DNA of 64,000 nucleotides from VXMT01 sp965204835 (lineage in GTDB: Bacteria > Chloroflexota > Dehalococcoidia > UBA2979), in contig OZ242017.1 in NCBI GenBank assembly GCA_965204835.1, positions 930,001-994,000 of the forward strand, read 5' to 3'. A program made the position numbers and the translations under genes. Below, piece by piece: positions 45,853-52,927 of the stretch. The notes beneath the pieces are model-generated. The model was not told the origin of the DNA. It worked only from the letters and a program-made list of their open reading frames with translations, and did not search any database. Position 1 is the first letter of the stretch. Each line of letters begins with the position of its first letter.

Positions 45853-46317
45853 ATGCGCGCCGTCCTTCAGCGCGTGCACTCTGCGCGCGTCCTCGTCGAC
45901 GCCGAAGTCGTCGGCGCGATCGATCGCGGCACCCTCGTCTACGTCGGGGTCGCCGAGGGCGACACGAGCGCCGAGGCGGAGTGGCTCGCAGACAGGATCG
46001 CCGGCCTGCGCATCTTCGCGAGTGAGGACCGCCCCATCGACCGGTCACTCCTCGACGTGGGCGGGTCGGCGCTGGTCGTCTCGCAGTTCACGCTCCTCGC
46101 CGACACGCGCCGCGGCCGCCGCCCGTCGTTCACCGCCGCCGCGGCCCCCGAGGTCGCCGAGCCGCTCGTCGACGCCGTCGTCGACGCGCTGCGCGCGCAG
46201 GGCGTCGGGGTGGCCACGGGACGCTTCGGGGCGATGATGCAGGTCGAGAGCACCAACGACGGCCCGGTGACGATCGTCCTGGACAGCGCGGACCGCGAGC
46301 GGCCGCGACGGGGGTAG
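45853..46317 (+). CDS. dtd: D-aminoacyl-tRNA deacylase
   Basis: Removes D-amino acids (and glycine) mischarged on tRNA. 154 residues with the SQFTL motif and the C-terminal cross-subunit motif as NDGPVT (usually NxGPVT), plus RPSFTAAAAP. N-terminus MRAVLQRVHSARV is typical. Cotranscribed with the FmdB-like gene; convergent with the toxin gene at 46322. Confidence 0.94.
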   Translation: MRAVLQRVHSARVLVDAEVVGAIDRGTLVYVGVAEGDTSAEAEWLADRIAGLRIFASEDRPIDRSLLDVGGSALVVSQFTLLADTRRGRRPSFTAAAAPEVAEPLVDAVVDALRAQGVGVATGRFGAMMQVESTNDGPVTIVLDSADRERPRRG

Positions 46318-46321
46318 GGGC

Positions 46322-46702
46322 CTAGGTCTGGAAGCCGAGCGCGGCTGCCACCTCGGCCTGTCGGCGATCGAGGGTGACGAAGGTGATGAGCCGGGGATCC
46401 TCGCTGAAGTACAGGGCGGATGCGACATGCCAGAGGTCCGCGCCCCGCAGATACCCGGCTTCGGCTGCGGCTTCGAGTTCCCGCGTCAGTGGTCGGCCGG
46501 GCAGCACCCACTCGACCCTATCAAGGACCTCAGGCTCGAACGCCCGCTGCTCGCGCGCACAGGCTGCGCGTAGTTCGGCCTCGAGGAGATTCGACGACAC
46601 GAGCGTGGAAAGCCCCGCCAGCTGGCGGCTGACGGCCGGTCCTGACGGCTCTTGAAAGGCGATCGCAGTCAGCGCCGATGCATCGACGTAGCCGACGCTC
46701 AT
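46322..46702 (-). CDS. PIN-domain toxin (VapC-like)
   Basis: 126 residues. The PIN acidic residues are in YVDASALTAIAF, LLEAELRAA, GADLWHVASAL and TLDRRQAEVA. The start ATG overlaps the antitoxin stop as ATGA. Unlike the other two pairs in the window, its partner is a Phd/YefM-type antitoxin and its start is a normal ATG. Confidence 0.85.
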   Translation of the reverse strand: MSVGYVDASALTAIAFQEPSGPAVSRQLAGLSTLVSSNLLEAELRAACAREQRAFEPEVLDRVEWVLPGRPLTRELEAAAEAGYLRGADLWHVASALYFSEDPRLITFVTLDRRQAEVAAALGFQT

Positions 46703-46974
46703 TCGTCGCGGTCGGCGAGGAAGCGTTCGAGGGCGCCGGGTACGTGCGCGATGGCACGCGGCTCCTTGCGCGGTCCCCTCTTCCGCACTAACTCGCCCCT
46801 CCGCTCAAGTTCATCCATCCGTTCCTCGATCGTTTTCGGTTTCGGCTGGATCGGGTGGATCTCGGCCACGGGTTCCCCTCGATAGGTCACGGTGACGGTC
46901 TCGCCTTCCCGCACCTGGCGCAGGACTTCCGAGAAGCGTGCCTTGGCTTCGTAGGTGGAGTACGTGATGGGCAT
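46699..46974 (-). CDS. Phd/YefM-type antitoxin
   Basis: 91 residues. The N-terminal DNA-binding fold is recognised from YSTYEAKARFSEVLRQVREG and VTVTYRGEPVAEIHP. The C-terminal tail (MDELERRGELV, then HVPGALERFLADRD) should bind the toxin. The ATG at 46974 lies six bases after a TAGAAT box, so the mRNA is probably leaderless. A palindromic operator sits between the -35 and -10 boxes. Confidence 0.85.
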   Translation of the reverse strand: MPITYSTYEAKARFSEVLRQVREGETVTVTYRGEPVAEIHPIQPKPKTIEERMDELERRGELVRKRGPRKEPRAIAHVPGALERFLADRDE

Positions 46975-46980
46975 GAGGCG

Positions 46981-47010
46981 ATTCTAACTAGTCAGACTAG
47001 TCTATTGCAA
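46981..47010 (-). promoter_or_regulatory. Operator and promoter of the Phd/PIN pair
   Basis: ACTAGTC-A-GACTAGT (46987-47001) is a perfect 7-base inverted repeat. On the minus strand it fills the 18-base spacer between TTGCAA (47010-47005) and TAGAAT (46986-46981), which is six bases from the antitoxin ATG. This is the expected layout for repression by the antitoxin or the complex. Confidence 0.7.
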
Positions 47011-47041
47011 CGCCGAGCGCTGAGGCACGGTCGTAGCGGGC

Positions 47042-47242
47042 CTACTGCTCCCAGTAACGGCCTCGCTCGGCAAGGAAGCGCTCGAGCGCACCTGGGATTG
47101 TTGCAACCGGGCGGAGCGGCTTCATTGGCCCCGTCGGCGGGACGAGCTCCCCGCGCCGCTCAAGCTCGGCGAGGCGCTCCTCGAACGGATCCGTTGAGGC
47201 GGACTCGTCGGCGTCGTCGTCCTCTGGACGGTCGTCACTCAT
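47042..47242 (-). CDS. Orphan antitoxin-tail-like small protein
   Basis: 66 residues from ATG 47242. After an acidic N-terminus (SDDRPEDDDADESAS) it repeats the tail of the neighbouring Phd-type antitoxin: FEERLAELERRGELV, then TIPGALERFLAERG. The DNA-binding half is absent. A promoter-like TTGGTG-17-TACGCT ends six bases before the ATG, so it is probably expressed separately. It may be a remnant of a second antitoxin or a small toxin-binding protein; no cognate toxin adjoins it. Confidence 0.6.
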   Translation of the reverse strand: MSDDRPEDDDADESASTDPFEERLAELERRGELVPPTGPMKPLRPVATIPGALERFLAERGRYWEQ

Positions 47243-47282
47243 GCAACCAGCGTACGCCGCCGTGGCGACGACACCAACACGC

Positions 47283-47831
47283 TCAGTCGTCCGGCTCCAG
47301 CAACACCGCCGCCCCTGTCGCCAGCACGTCCATGAGCCGCTCCGCCGTGTCGTACGCGCTCGCGTCGCCCGACGTGTCGAGGAGGGCGCCGGGCAAGGCG
47401 CCCGCTTCCGCCTCCGCGGCGAAGCGGGCGTGCACCTCGCGCACACGGTCCGCCTCGTTGCGGCCGGCGTCGCGCGCGAGCGTCGTCACCACGTCCGGGA
47501 GGAGCGTCACCACCTGCACGAGCGCGTCGATGCCGTCGAGGGCGTCGCGGTACGCGTCGAGGTCCTCGGCGAACGCCACGTCGTCGATCACCACGGCGTA
47601 GCGGGCGGCGATGGTCTCTCGGGTGACGGCGGCGGCGTTGCGCGTGGCGAGCAGGCGCTGCTCGTCCCACTGCGCGTCGCCCGCCCACGGGTGGCGGTAG
47701 CCCGCGCACACCCACTGGCGCAGCGTGTCCACCTCGATGCGCAGCATGCGGTCGTAGCGCTCGGCCACGGCGAGGGTGAGCGAGGTCTTGCCCGCGCCGG
47801 GCGGCCCGTTGACCAGCAGCACCTGGTTCAC
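47283..47831 (-). CDS. P-loop kinase-like protein
   Basis: 182 residues with a Walker A motif near the N-terminus (LLVNGPPGAGKTSLTLAVA), a Walker B-like VVIDDVAF and a likely lid region. It resembles small-molecule kinases of the AAA_33/chloramphenicol phosphotransferase type. The start overlaps the nadC stop by four bases, so it is the last gene of the NAD operon; a substrate related to NAD metabolism is possible but not shown. Confidence 0.65.
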   Translation of the reverse strand: MNQVLLVNGPPGAGKTSLTLAVAERYDRMLRIEVDTLRQWVCAGYRHPWAGDAQWDEQRLLATRNAAAVTRETIAARYAVVIDDVAFAEDLDAYRDALDGIDALVQVVTLLPDVVTTLARDAGRNEADRVREVHARFAAEAEAGALPGALLDTSGDASAYDTAERLMDVLATGAAVLLEPDD

Positions 47832-48712
47832 GCCCCGCCCCCCACCGGCTCGATGCGGAGCGAGATGTCGAGCGCGGGCGCGGAGTGCGTCAACGCCCCG
47901 ACGGAGATGAGGTGCACCCCCGTAGCGGCGACCTCGCGCACCGTGTCCAGCGTGATCCCGCCCGACGCCTCGAGGATGACGCGGTCGCCGATCTCGGCCG
48001 CGACCGCCGCCATCTCCGCTGGCGTCATGTTGTCGAGCAGGATGGCGTCGACACCGGCGTCGACGGCTGCGCGCGCCACCGCGGCGTCCACCACCTCCAC
48101 CTCGATACGCTGCGTGTGCGGCGCGGCGCGCCGCGCTTCGGCGACGAGCTGCGCGAGGCTGAGTCCGCGCTGCGCGCCGGCTTCGAGGTGGTTGTCCTTG
48201 ATCAGGATGCCGTCGGCGAGGGTGTCGCGGTGGTTGCGCGCGCCACCGACGCGGACCGCGTAGCGCTCCAGCTCGCGCAGCCCCGGCGTCGTCTTGCGGG
48301 TGTCGGTGATCTCCGCCGCCCCGCCCTCGGCGGCCCGCTCGACGAACGCCCGCGTCATCGTCGCGGTGCCGCTCATGCGCTGCAGCAGGTTCAACGCGAC
48401 CCGCTCGCCGGACAGCATCGCGGCGAGGGGCCCCACGACCTCGGCGACCACGTCGCCGGGCTCGACGTGGGCGCCGTCCGGCGCACGCACATCGAGGGCG
48501 AGGTCGCGGCTCATCTGCGCGAACGTCTCGCGTACCACGTCGAGGCCGCAGACCACGCCGTGCTGCTTGGCGAGGAACGTCCCGCGCCCGCGCTGGCCGG
48601 GGGCGACCGTGATGCGCGTCGTCACGTCCTGGCGGGCACGGTCCTCAGCGAGCGCGGCCTCGACGACGCGCCGCACGGCGCTGGGGTCGGGGGGTGCGAT
48701 GTGCTGCTCCAT
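47828..48712 (-). CDS. nadC: Nicotinate-nucleotide pyrophosphorylase (quinolinate phosphoribosyltransferase)
   Basis: Third step of de novo NAD synthesis: quinolinate plus PRPP to nicotinate mononucleotide. 294 residues with the signatures LNLLQRMSGTAT, TRKTTPGLRELERYAV, GGARNHRDTLADGILIKDNH and the C-terminal EASGGITLDTV. It follows nadB by 12 bases. Confidence 0.96.
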   Translation of the reverse strand: MEQHIAPPDPSAVRRVVEAALAEDRARQDVTTRITVAPGQRGRGTFLAKQHGVVCGLDVVRETFAQMSRDLALDVRAPDGAHVEPGDVVAEVVGPLAAMLSGERVALNLLQRMSGTATMTRAFVERAAEGGAAEITDTRKTTPGLRELERYAVRVGGARNHRDTLADGILIKDNHLEAGAQRGLSLAQLVAEARRAAPHTQRIEVEVVDAAVARAAVDAGVDAILLDNMTPAEMAAVAAEIGDRVILEASGGITLDTVREVAATGVHLISVGALTHSAPALDISLRIEPVGGGA

Positions 48713-48724
48713 GGATGGTCCTCG

Positions 48725-50299
48725 CTACTCGCCCGCGCGGAACACGAGGTGGCGTCGCCACGCCTCGCGCGGTTCGGGGAAGTCCCGCCGGTAGTGCGCA
48801 CCGCGCGACTCCTCGCGCAGCAGCGCCGCCGCCGCCGCAAGTCGTCCGCTCGTGATGATCGAGCGCAGTTCGTGGTCCTCGTGCCTGGCGGTCGGCGGCA
48901 GTGCCGCCTCGAACGCTGCGAGGCGCTCCGCGGCGTCGGCCAGGCCCTCGGCGTCGCGCTCGATGCCGACCTGCTCCCACATCAGCCGCTGCACCGCCTC
49001 GCGCGTCGGCGGCTCCGGGGACGCGGGCGAGGCTGCGGCGGGCGGCAGCGTGTGCGCCTCGGGCGACGGCTCGGGTGGCCCCTCGCCGTCCTGCTCGCCG
49101 AAGAGGCGCTCGGAGAGGCGGCGTGCGAACACAACCGACTCCAGCAGCGAGTTGCTTGCGAGGCGGTTCGCGCCGTGCACGCCCGTCGAGGTCACCTCGC
49201 CGACCGCGTACAGGCCGGGCAAGGTGGTCTCGCCCCACGTGTTCGTGCGCACCCCGCCCATCGTGTAGTGCGCTGCCGGCGAGACGGGGATGGGGTCGCG
49301 CGCCATGTCGATGCCGGACTCCATGCACGTGCGGTAGATGTTCGGGAATCGCGCCGCGAGCCAGTCGGCGTCGTGGGCGGTGACGTCGAGGTACACGCAG
49401 TCAACGCCCGTCGCCCGCATCCGCGCCACGGCCGCCCGCGCCACGATGTCGCGTGGCGCAAGCTCGGCCAGCGGGTGCACGGAGGGCATGAACCGCTCCC
49501 CGCCGGCGTCGAGGAGCAGCGCGCCCTCGCCGCGCACGGCCTCGGAGATGAGGAACACGGGCGCGTCCGGGCGGTGCATCGCCGTGGGGTGGAACTGCGT
49601 GAACTCCATGTCGCGCACCTCGGCGCCCGCACGGAACGCGAGGGCGACACCGTCGCCGGTCGCGGACTCGATGTTCGTCGTGAAGCGGTAGAGGCGGCCC
49701 GCGCCGCCCGTCGCCAGCACCACGTGCGGCGACTCACAGCGCAGCGTCGCGCCGTCGGCGAGCATCGCCTCGACACCCACTGCGCGGCCGTCCTCGACGA
49801 GGATCCGCTCGACCGGCGCGTGCTCGATGACCGTGATGTGCTGGCGCTGCACGAGCGAGGAGAGCGACAGCTCGATCTCCAGCCCGGTCTGGTCGCCGCC
49901 CGCGCGCAACACACGGCGGCCTGCGTGCGCCCCCTCGCGGCCGAGCGCGACGCTGCCGCCGTCGGTGTCGAATCGCACGCCGTAGCGCACGAGGTCGGCG
50001 ACGCGGCCGGGCGCCTCGGTGCAGAGCACGCGCGCGGCCTCCTCGTCGACGAGGCCCGCTCCCGCTTCGATGGTGTCGCGGAGGTGCTGCTCGGGTGAGT
50101 CGTGCTCGTCGATGGCGGCGGCGATGCCGCCCTGCGCGTAGCGCGTGTTCGCCTCGTCGATCGCGCCCTTGGTGACGATGACGGCGCTCGCGCCGCGCTC
50201 GCTTGCCTGCAACGCGACGAAGAGCCCGGCGATGCCGGAGCCGACGACAAGCACGTCGGCGCTCACTGTGCGCGTGGCGACCTGCTCCTGGTCCACCAC
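48725..50299 (-). CDS. nadB: L-aspartate oxidase
   Basis: FAD enzyme that oxidises aspartate to iminoaspartate. 524 residues from GTG 50299 (or GTG 50296). The FAD-binding GxGxxG motif is DVLVVGSGIAGLFVAL, TRYAQGGIAAAI marks the family, and HPTAMHRPDAPVFLISEAVRGEGA and the GANRLASNSLLESVVF segment complete the core. An Ala/Pro-rich linker (PSPEAHTLPPAAASPASP) precedes the C-terminal helical domain. The long frame upstream is the antisense of nadA sequence and is not included. Confidence 0.95.
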   Translation of the reverse strand: MVDQEQVATRTVSADVLVVGSGIAGLFVALQASERGASAVIVTKGAIDEANTRYAQGGIAAAIDEHDSPEQHLRDTIEAGAGLVDEEAARVLCTEAPGRVADLVRYGVRFDTDGGSVALGREGAHAGRRVLRAGGDQTGLEIELSLSSLVQRQHITVIEHAPVERILVEDGRAVGVEAMLADGATLRCESPHVVLATGGAGRLYRFTTNIESATGDGVALAFRAGAEVRDMEFTQFHPTAMHRPDAPVFLISEAVRGEGALLLDAGGERFMPSVHPLAELAPRDIVARAAVARMRATGVDCVYLDVTAHDADWLAARFPNIYRTCMESGIDMARDPIPVSPAAHYTMGGVRTNTWGETTLPGLYAVGEVTSTGVHGANRLASNSLLESVVFARRLSERLFGEQDGEGPPEPSPEAHTLPPAAASPASPEPPTREAVQRLMWEQVGIERDAEGLADAAERLAAFEAALPPTARHEDHELRSIITSGRLAAAAALLREESRGAHYRRDFPEPREAWRRHLVFRAGE

Positions 50300-50303
50300 G
50301 CCG

Positions 50304-50468
50304 CTACTCCTCGCCCTCGATCGAGGGCTCGTAGGCGCGGACCGCGTCGGCGATCTCCGTGAGGGCGAGTAGCGCGCCGCCGTGGACGACCGGCGTCCCG
50401 CCGAAGCTGTCGGCGTGCCGCAGCGGGAGGCGCGTCTCGAGGCGGTACTCGGCGTCAGGCGCCAGCAC
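50304..50468 (-). CDS. Small ORF between nadA and nadB
   Basis: 54 residues from GTG 50468, overlapping the nadA 3' end by 14 bases and ending four bases before nadB. Nearly every codon ends in G or C, as in real genes here, and the sequence (TPVVHGGALLALTEIADAV) looks like a hotdog-fold helix segment. It could be a genuine small operon protein or a remnant of a thioesterase-like gene. No function is assigned. Confidence 0.5.
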   Translation of the reverse strand: MLAPDAEYRLETRLPLRHADSFGGTPVVHGGALLALTEIADAVRAYEPSIEGEE

Positions 50469-51666
50469 GGCGCAGCGCCAGCATGCGCTCGAGGGCGACA
50501 CGCGCGTGCCCCTGCTCCTCCTCGGGCACCACGAGCCGGTTCACGACCCGCCCCTCGGCCAGCGACTCCATCACCCACGCGAGGTACGCCGGGTGCACGC
50601 GGTACATCGTGCTGCACGGGCAGACCACCGGGTCGAGGCAGAACACCGTCTTGTCCGGGTGCTCCTTCGCCAGCCGCGAGACGAGGTTGATCTCGGTCCC
50701 CACGCCGATCACCGAGCCTGCCGGCGCCTCCTCGACGTAGCGCGCGATGTACGCCGTCGAGCCGGTCGCGTCGGCGGCCTCGACGACCTCGTAGCGGCAC
50801 TCGGGGTGGACGACGATCTTCGCGTCCGGGTACTGCTCGCGGGCCGCGTCGATCTGCGTGGTGCTGAAGCGCTGGTGCACGGAGCAGTGGCCCTGCCACA
50901 GGATGATGCGCGAGCGCTCCAGGTCCTCCTCGGACGCGCCGCCGAGGTTCCCGGCGGGCAGCCGCCAGTTCCACAGGACCATCTCCTCCAGCGGGACGCC
51001 CATCGCGTGGCCCGTGTTGCGGCCGAGGTGCTGGTCGGGGAAGAAGAAGACCCGCTTGCCCTGCGTGAACGCCCACTCCAGCACCTCGACGGCGTTCGAG
51101 GAGGTGCAGACCACGCCGCCGTGCTCGCCGCAGAACGCCTTCAGCGAGGCGGCCGAGTTCATGTAGGTGACGGGGATGATGTCGTCGCCGCTGCCGAAGA
51201 GGTCCTCGAGCTCCCGCCACGCGGCGCGCACGTCGCCGGGCGCGGCCATGTCGGCCATCGAGCAGCCCGCCTCCATGTTCGGGAGCACGACCTGCTGGTG
51301 GGGCGCCGAGAGGATGTCGGCGGCCTCGGCCATGAAGTGCACGCCGCAGAAGACGATGAACTCGGACTCGGGCCGCTCCGCCGCGTACTGGGCGAGCATG
51401 AACGAGTCGCCGCGCTCGTCGGCGAAGCGGATGATGTCCTCGCGCTGGTAGTGATGCCCCAGCACCACCGCACGGTCACCGAGGGCCGCACGAGCGGCCT
51501 CGATGCGCGCGACGAGCTCCTCGGAGCCGAGCGCGTGGTACGCGTCGGGGATGTCGCGTTGCCAGGAGCCGAACGAGACCTCGCTCGTGAGCGGGATCGT
51601 GTCGATGCCGACGTCCGACTCGCACTGGAGCTGCGGGATGAGGCCGGGGGCGATGGTGGTCACCAT
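50455..51666 (-). CDS. nadA: Quinolinate synthase A
   Basis: Condenses iminoaspartate with dihydroxyacetone phosphate using a [4Fe-4S] cluster. About 403 residues from ATG 51666 (VTTIAPGLIPQLQ); the open frame upstream runs through the operator region. Motifs: VVLGHHYQREDI, FCGVHFMAEAADIL, LPNMEAGCSMADM, HPECRYEVV and LDPVVCPCSTMYRVHP, which supply the cluster cysteines. First gene of the operon nadA-small ORF-nadB-nadC-kinase. Confidence 0.94.
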   Translation of the reverse strand: MVTTIAPGLIPQLQCESDVGIDTIPLTSEVSFGSWQRDIPDAYHALGSEELVARIEAARAALGDRAVVLGHHYQREDIIRFADERGDSFMLAQYAAERPESEFIVFCGVHFMAEAADILSAPHQQVVLPNMEAGCSMADMAAPGDVRAAWRELEDLFGSGDDIIPVTYMNSAASLKAFCGEHGGVVCTSSNAVEVLEWAFTQGKRVFFFPDQHLGRNTGHAMGVPLEEMVLWNWRLPAGNLGGASEEDLERSRIILWQGHCSVHQRFSTTQIDAAREQYPDAKIVVHPECRYEVVEAADATGSTAYIARYVEEAPAGSVIGVGTEINLVSRLAKEHPDKTVFCLDPVVCPCSTMYRVHPAYLAWVMESLAEGRVVNRLVVPEEEQGHARVALERMLALRRAGA

Positions 51667-51728
51667 AACGGCGGATCCAATCACCGGGACGGCTAACGCG
51701 GCCGGGCGCGATGGCTGTCCGGGGGTAC

Positions 51729-51770
51729 TTTGTGTACCTGGTACGCTAAGACTTCGCGTACATCGTACGC
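51729..51770. promoter_or_regulatory. Two palindromic operators upstream of nadA
   Basis: Site A is a near-palindrome of 21 bases centred on GTACCTGGTAC (51734-51744). Site B is the perfect palindrome GCGTAC-ATC-GTACGC (51756-51770). The core of B, GTACATCGTAC, recurs inverted upstream of the XRE gene at 52200-52210. Candidate binding proteins are the NrtR-type regulator and the XRE protein encoded next door. Confidence 0.55.
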
Positions 51771-51861
51771 CTACTCGCGCGAGGGCGTCAACGATCGGGC
51801 CCGTTGCTATCGCCAACGAGATCCGGGCGATGTTCGAGGGTCGCTCGTCGGGCGCCGGACG

Positions 51862-52173
51862 CTAGGGCGGGTCCGTCTCCGCGTCGGCCCGGTAGACGGT
51901 GGGCAGTTCGCCGATGGCCGCGCCCGCCCGCCGGTCCGCTTCCACGAGATCGAACTGGGTCTGGAGATTCAGCCAGAACTCGGGATCGACACCAAACCAG
52001 TGTCCGAGCCGCAGGGCGGTATCGCCGGTCACGCTGCGCTTGCCGGCGATGATCTGGCTGATGCGGTTGGCAGGCACGTCGATCTGGCGGGCCAACTCCG
52101 TAGGCGTCACACCGAACTCCGCAAGTTCACCTCTGAGCACTTCGCCCGGGTGCACAGCTCTCTTGAACGCCAC
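51862..52173 (-). CDS. XRE/HigA-family antitoxin-like DNA-binding protein, without adjacent toxin
   Basis: 103 residues from GTG 52173 with AGAGG about nine bases upstream; a TTG at 52215 inside the operator is a less likely start. The HigA-type sequence is clear: VHPGEVLRGELAEFGVTPTELARQIDVP, with the recognition helix in PANRISQIIAGKRSVTGDTALRLGHWFGVDPEFWLNLQ. HigA genes normally pair with higB upstream, but the upstream gene is the Nudix regulator, so this is an orphan. It has a palindrome at its own promoter. Confidence 0.8.
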   Translation of the reverse strand: MAFKRAVHPGEVLRGELAEFGVTPTELARQIDVPANRISQIIAGKRSVTGDTALRLGHWFGVDPEFWLNLQTQFDLVEADRRAGAAIGELPTVYRADAETDPP

Positions 52174-52199
52174 TGAACAGCCTCTTCCGCGAGGACTCT

Positions 52200-52224
52200 G
52201 TACGATGTACGTCAAGCGTACATC
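52200..52224. promoter_or_regulatory. Operator upstream of the HigA-type gene
   Basis: GATGTACG (52204-52211) and CGTACATC (52217-52224) are perfect 8-base arms with a 5-base spacer. Overlapping it is GTACGATGTAC (52200-52210), the reverse complement of the core at 51758-51768 before nadA. Autoregulation by the HigA-type protein is likely. Confidence 0.6.
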
Positions 52225-52240
52225 AACCGCTGGCCGCCTG

Positions 52241-52891
52241 CTACAGGAACACTGGCTCGCGCGTCGTGAACCGGTAGAGGCGCGCGGGCCGGTGTGCGCC
52301 CTCGCGGCGCACCTCGTCCGTCGGCTCGATCACCGCGTTGCCAAGCATGCGCTTGCGGAAGTTGCGGCGGTCGAGGGACTCACCGCCGAGGATCGCCTCG
52401 TACGTCGACTGCAGCTCGCGCAGCGTGAAGCGCTCAGGCAGCAGCCCGTAGGCGATGTTCGTGTAGTCGAGCTTCGCGCGGACGCGCTCGACCGCCTGCC
52501 CGATCACCTCGTTGTTCGCGAACGCAAGCCGCGGCAGCTCGCCGACCGGCAGCCACGCCGGCCGCCAGGCGTCGCCCGGCTCGGAGCGCAGCCGCACCAC
52601 GTTCGCGTCGACGAGCGCGAAGTAGGCGATGGCGACGCTGGGCTGCGTGCGGTCGAGGCCCGACTGCGTGAAGAGCTGCTCCAGGTACACATCGCCCGCG
52701 CCCGTCTCCTCGACGAGCTTCGCCGCCGCCGCGGCGTCGAGCGACTGGCCGCCGTCCCACACCCCGCCCGGCAGCGCCCACGCGCCCGCCTCCGGGTCGG
52801 CGTCGCGGTGCACGAGCAGCACCTGCAGGCGCTCCTCGATGATCGCGAAGATCACGACGATGGTGGCGACGGCGGGAGAATCGGAGGTCAT
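52241..52891 (-). CDS. nrtR: NrtR-type Nudix transcriptional regulator
   Basis: 216 residues in two parts. The N-terminal Nudix fold (about 1-140) has a degenerate Nudix box: WALPGGVWDGGQSLD, then KLVEETGA, lacking the canonical REUxEE residues, so hydrolase activity is doubtful. The C-terminal winged helix (ERFTLRELQSTYEAILGG, then RRNFRKRML and HRPARLYRF) is the hallmark of NrtR, which senses ADP-ribose-type NAD metabolites and represses NAD genes. Its position beside nadABC supports this. Confidence 0.85.
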   Translation of the reverse strand: MTSDSPAVATIVVIFAIIEERLQVLLVHRDADPEAGAWALPGGVWDGGQSLDAAAAAKLVEETGAGDVYLEQLFTQSGLDRTQPSVAIAYFALVDANVVRLRSEPGDAWRPAWLPVGELPRLAFANNEVIGQAVERVRAKLDYTNIAYGLLPERFTLRELQSTYEAILGGESLDRRNFRKRMLGNAVIEPTDEVRREGAHRPARLYRFTTREPVFL

Positions 52892-52927
52892 CGCGTCGTC
52901 CTCGGCGGTATGACGTGCCGTGCGGCG

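Noticed and set aside
48725..51220. 831-residue nadB fusion protein
   Set aside because: The first 307 codons of the frame are an out-of-frame reading of nadA; a GTG at 50299 gives a normal-length NadB.
52241..52891. Ordinary Nudix hydrolase
   Set aside because: The Nudix box lacks key Glu/Arg residues and the C-terminal winged helix with HRPARLYRF marks an NrtR-type regulator.
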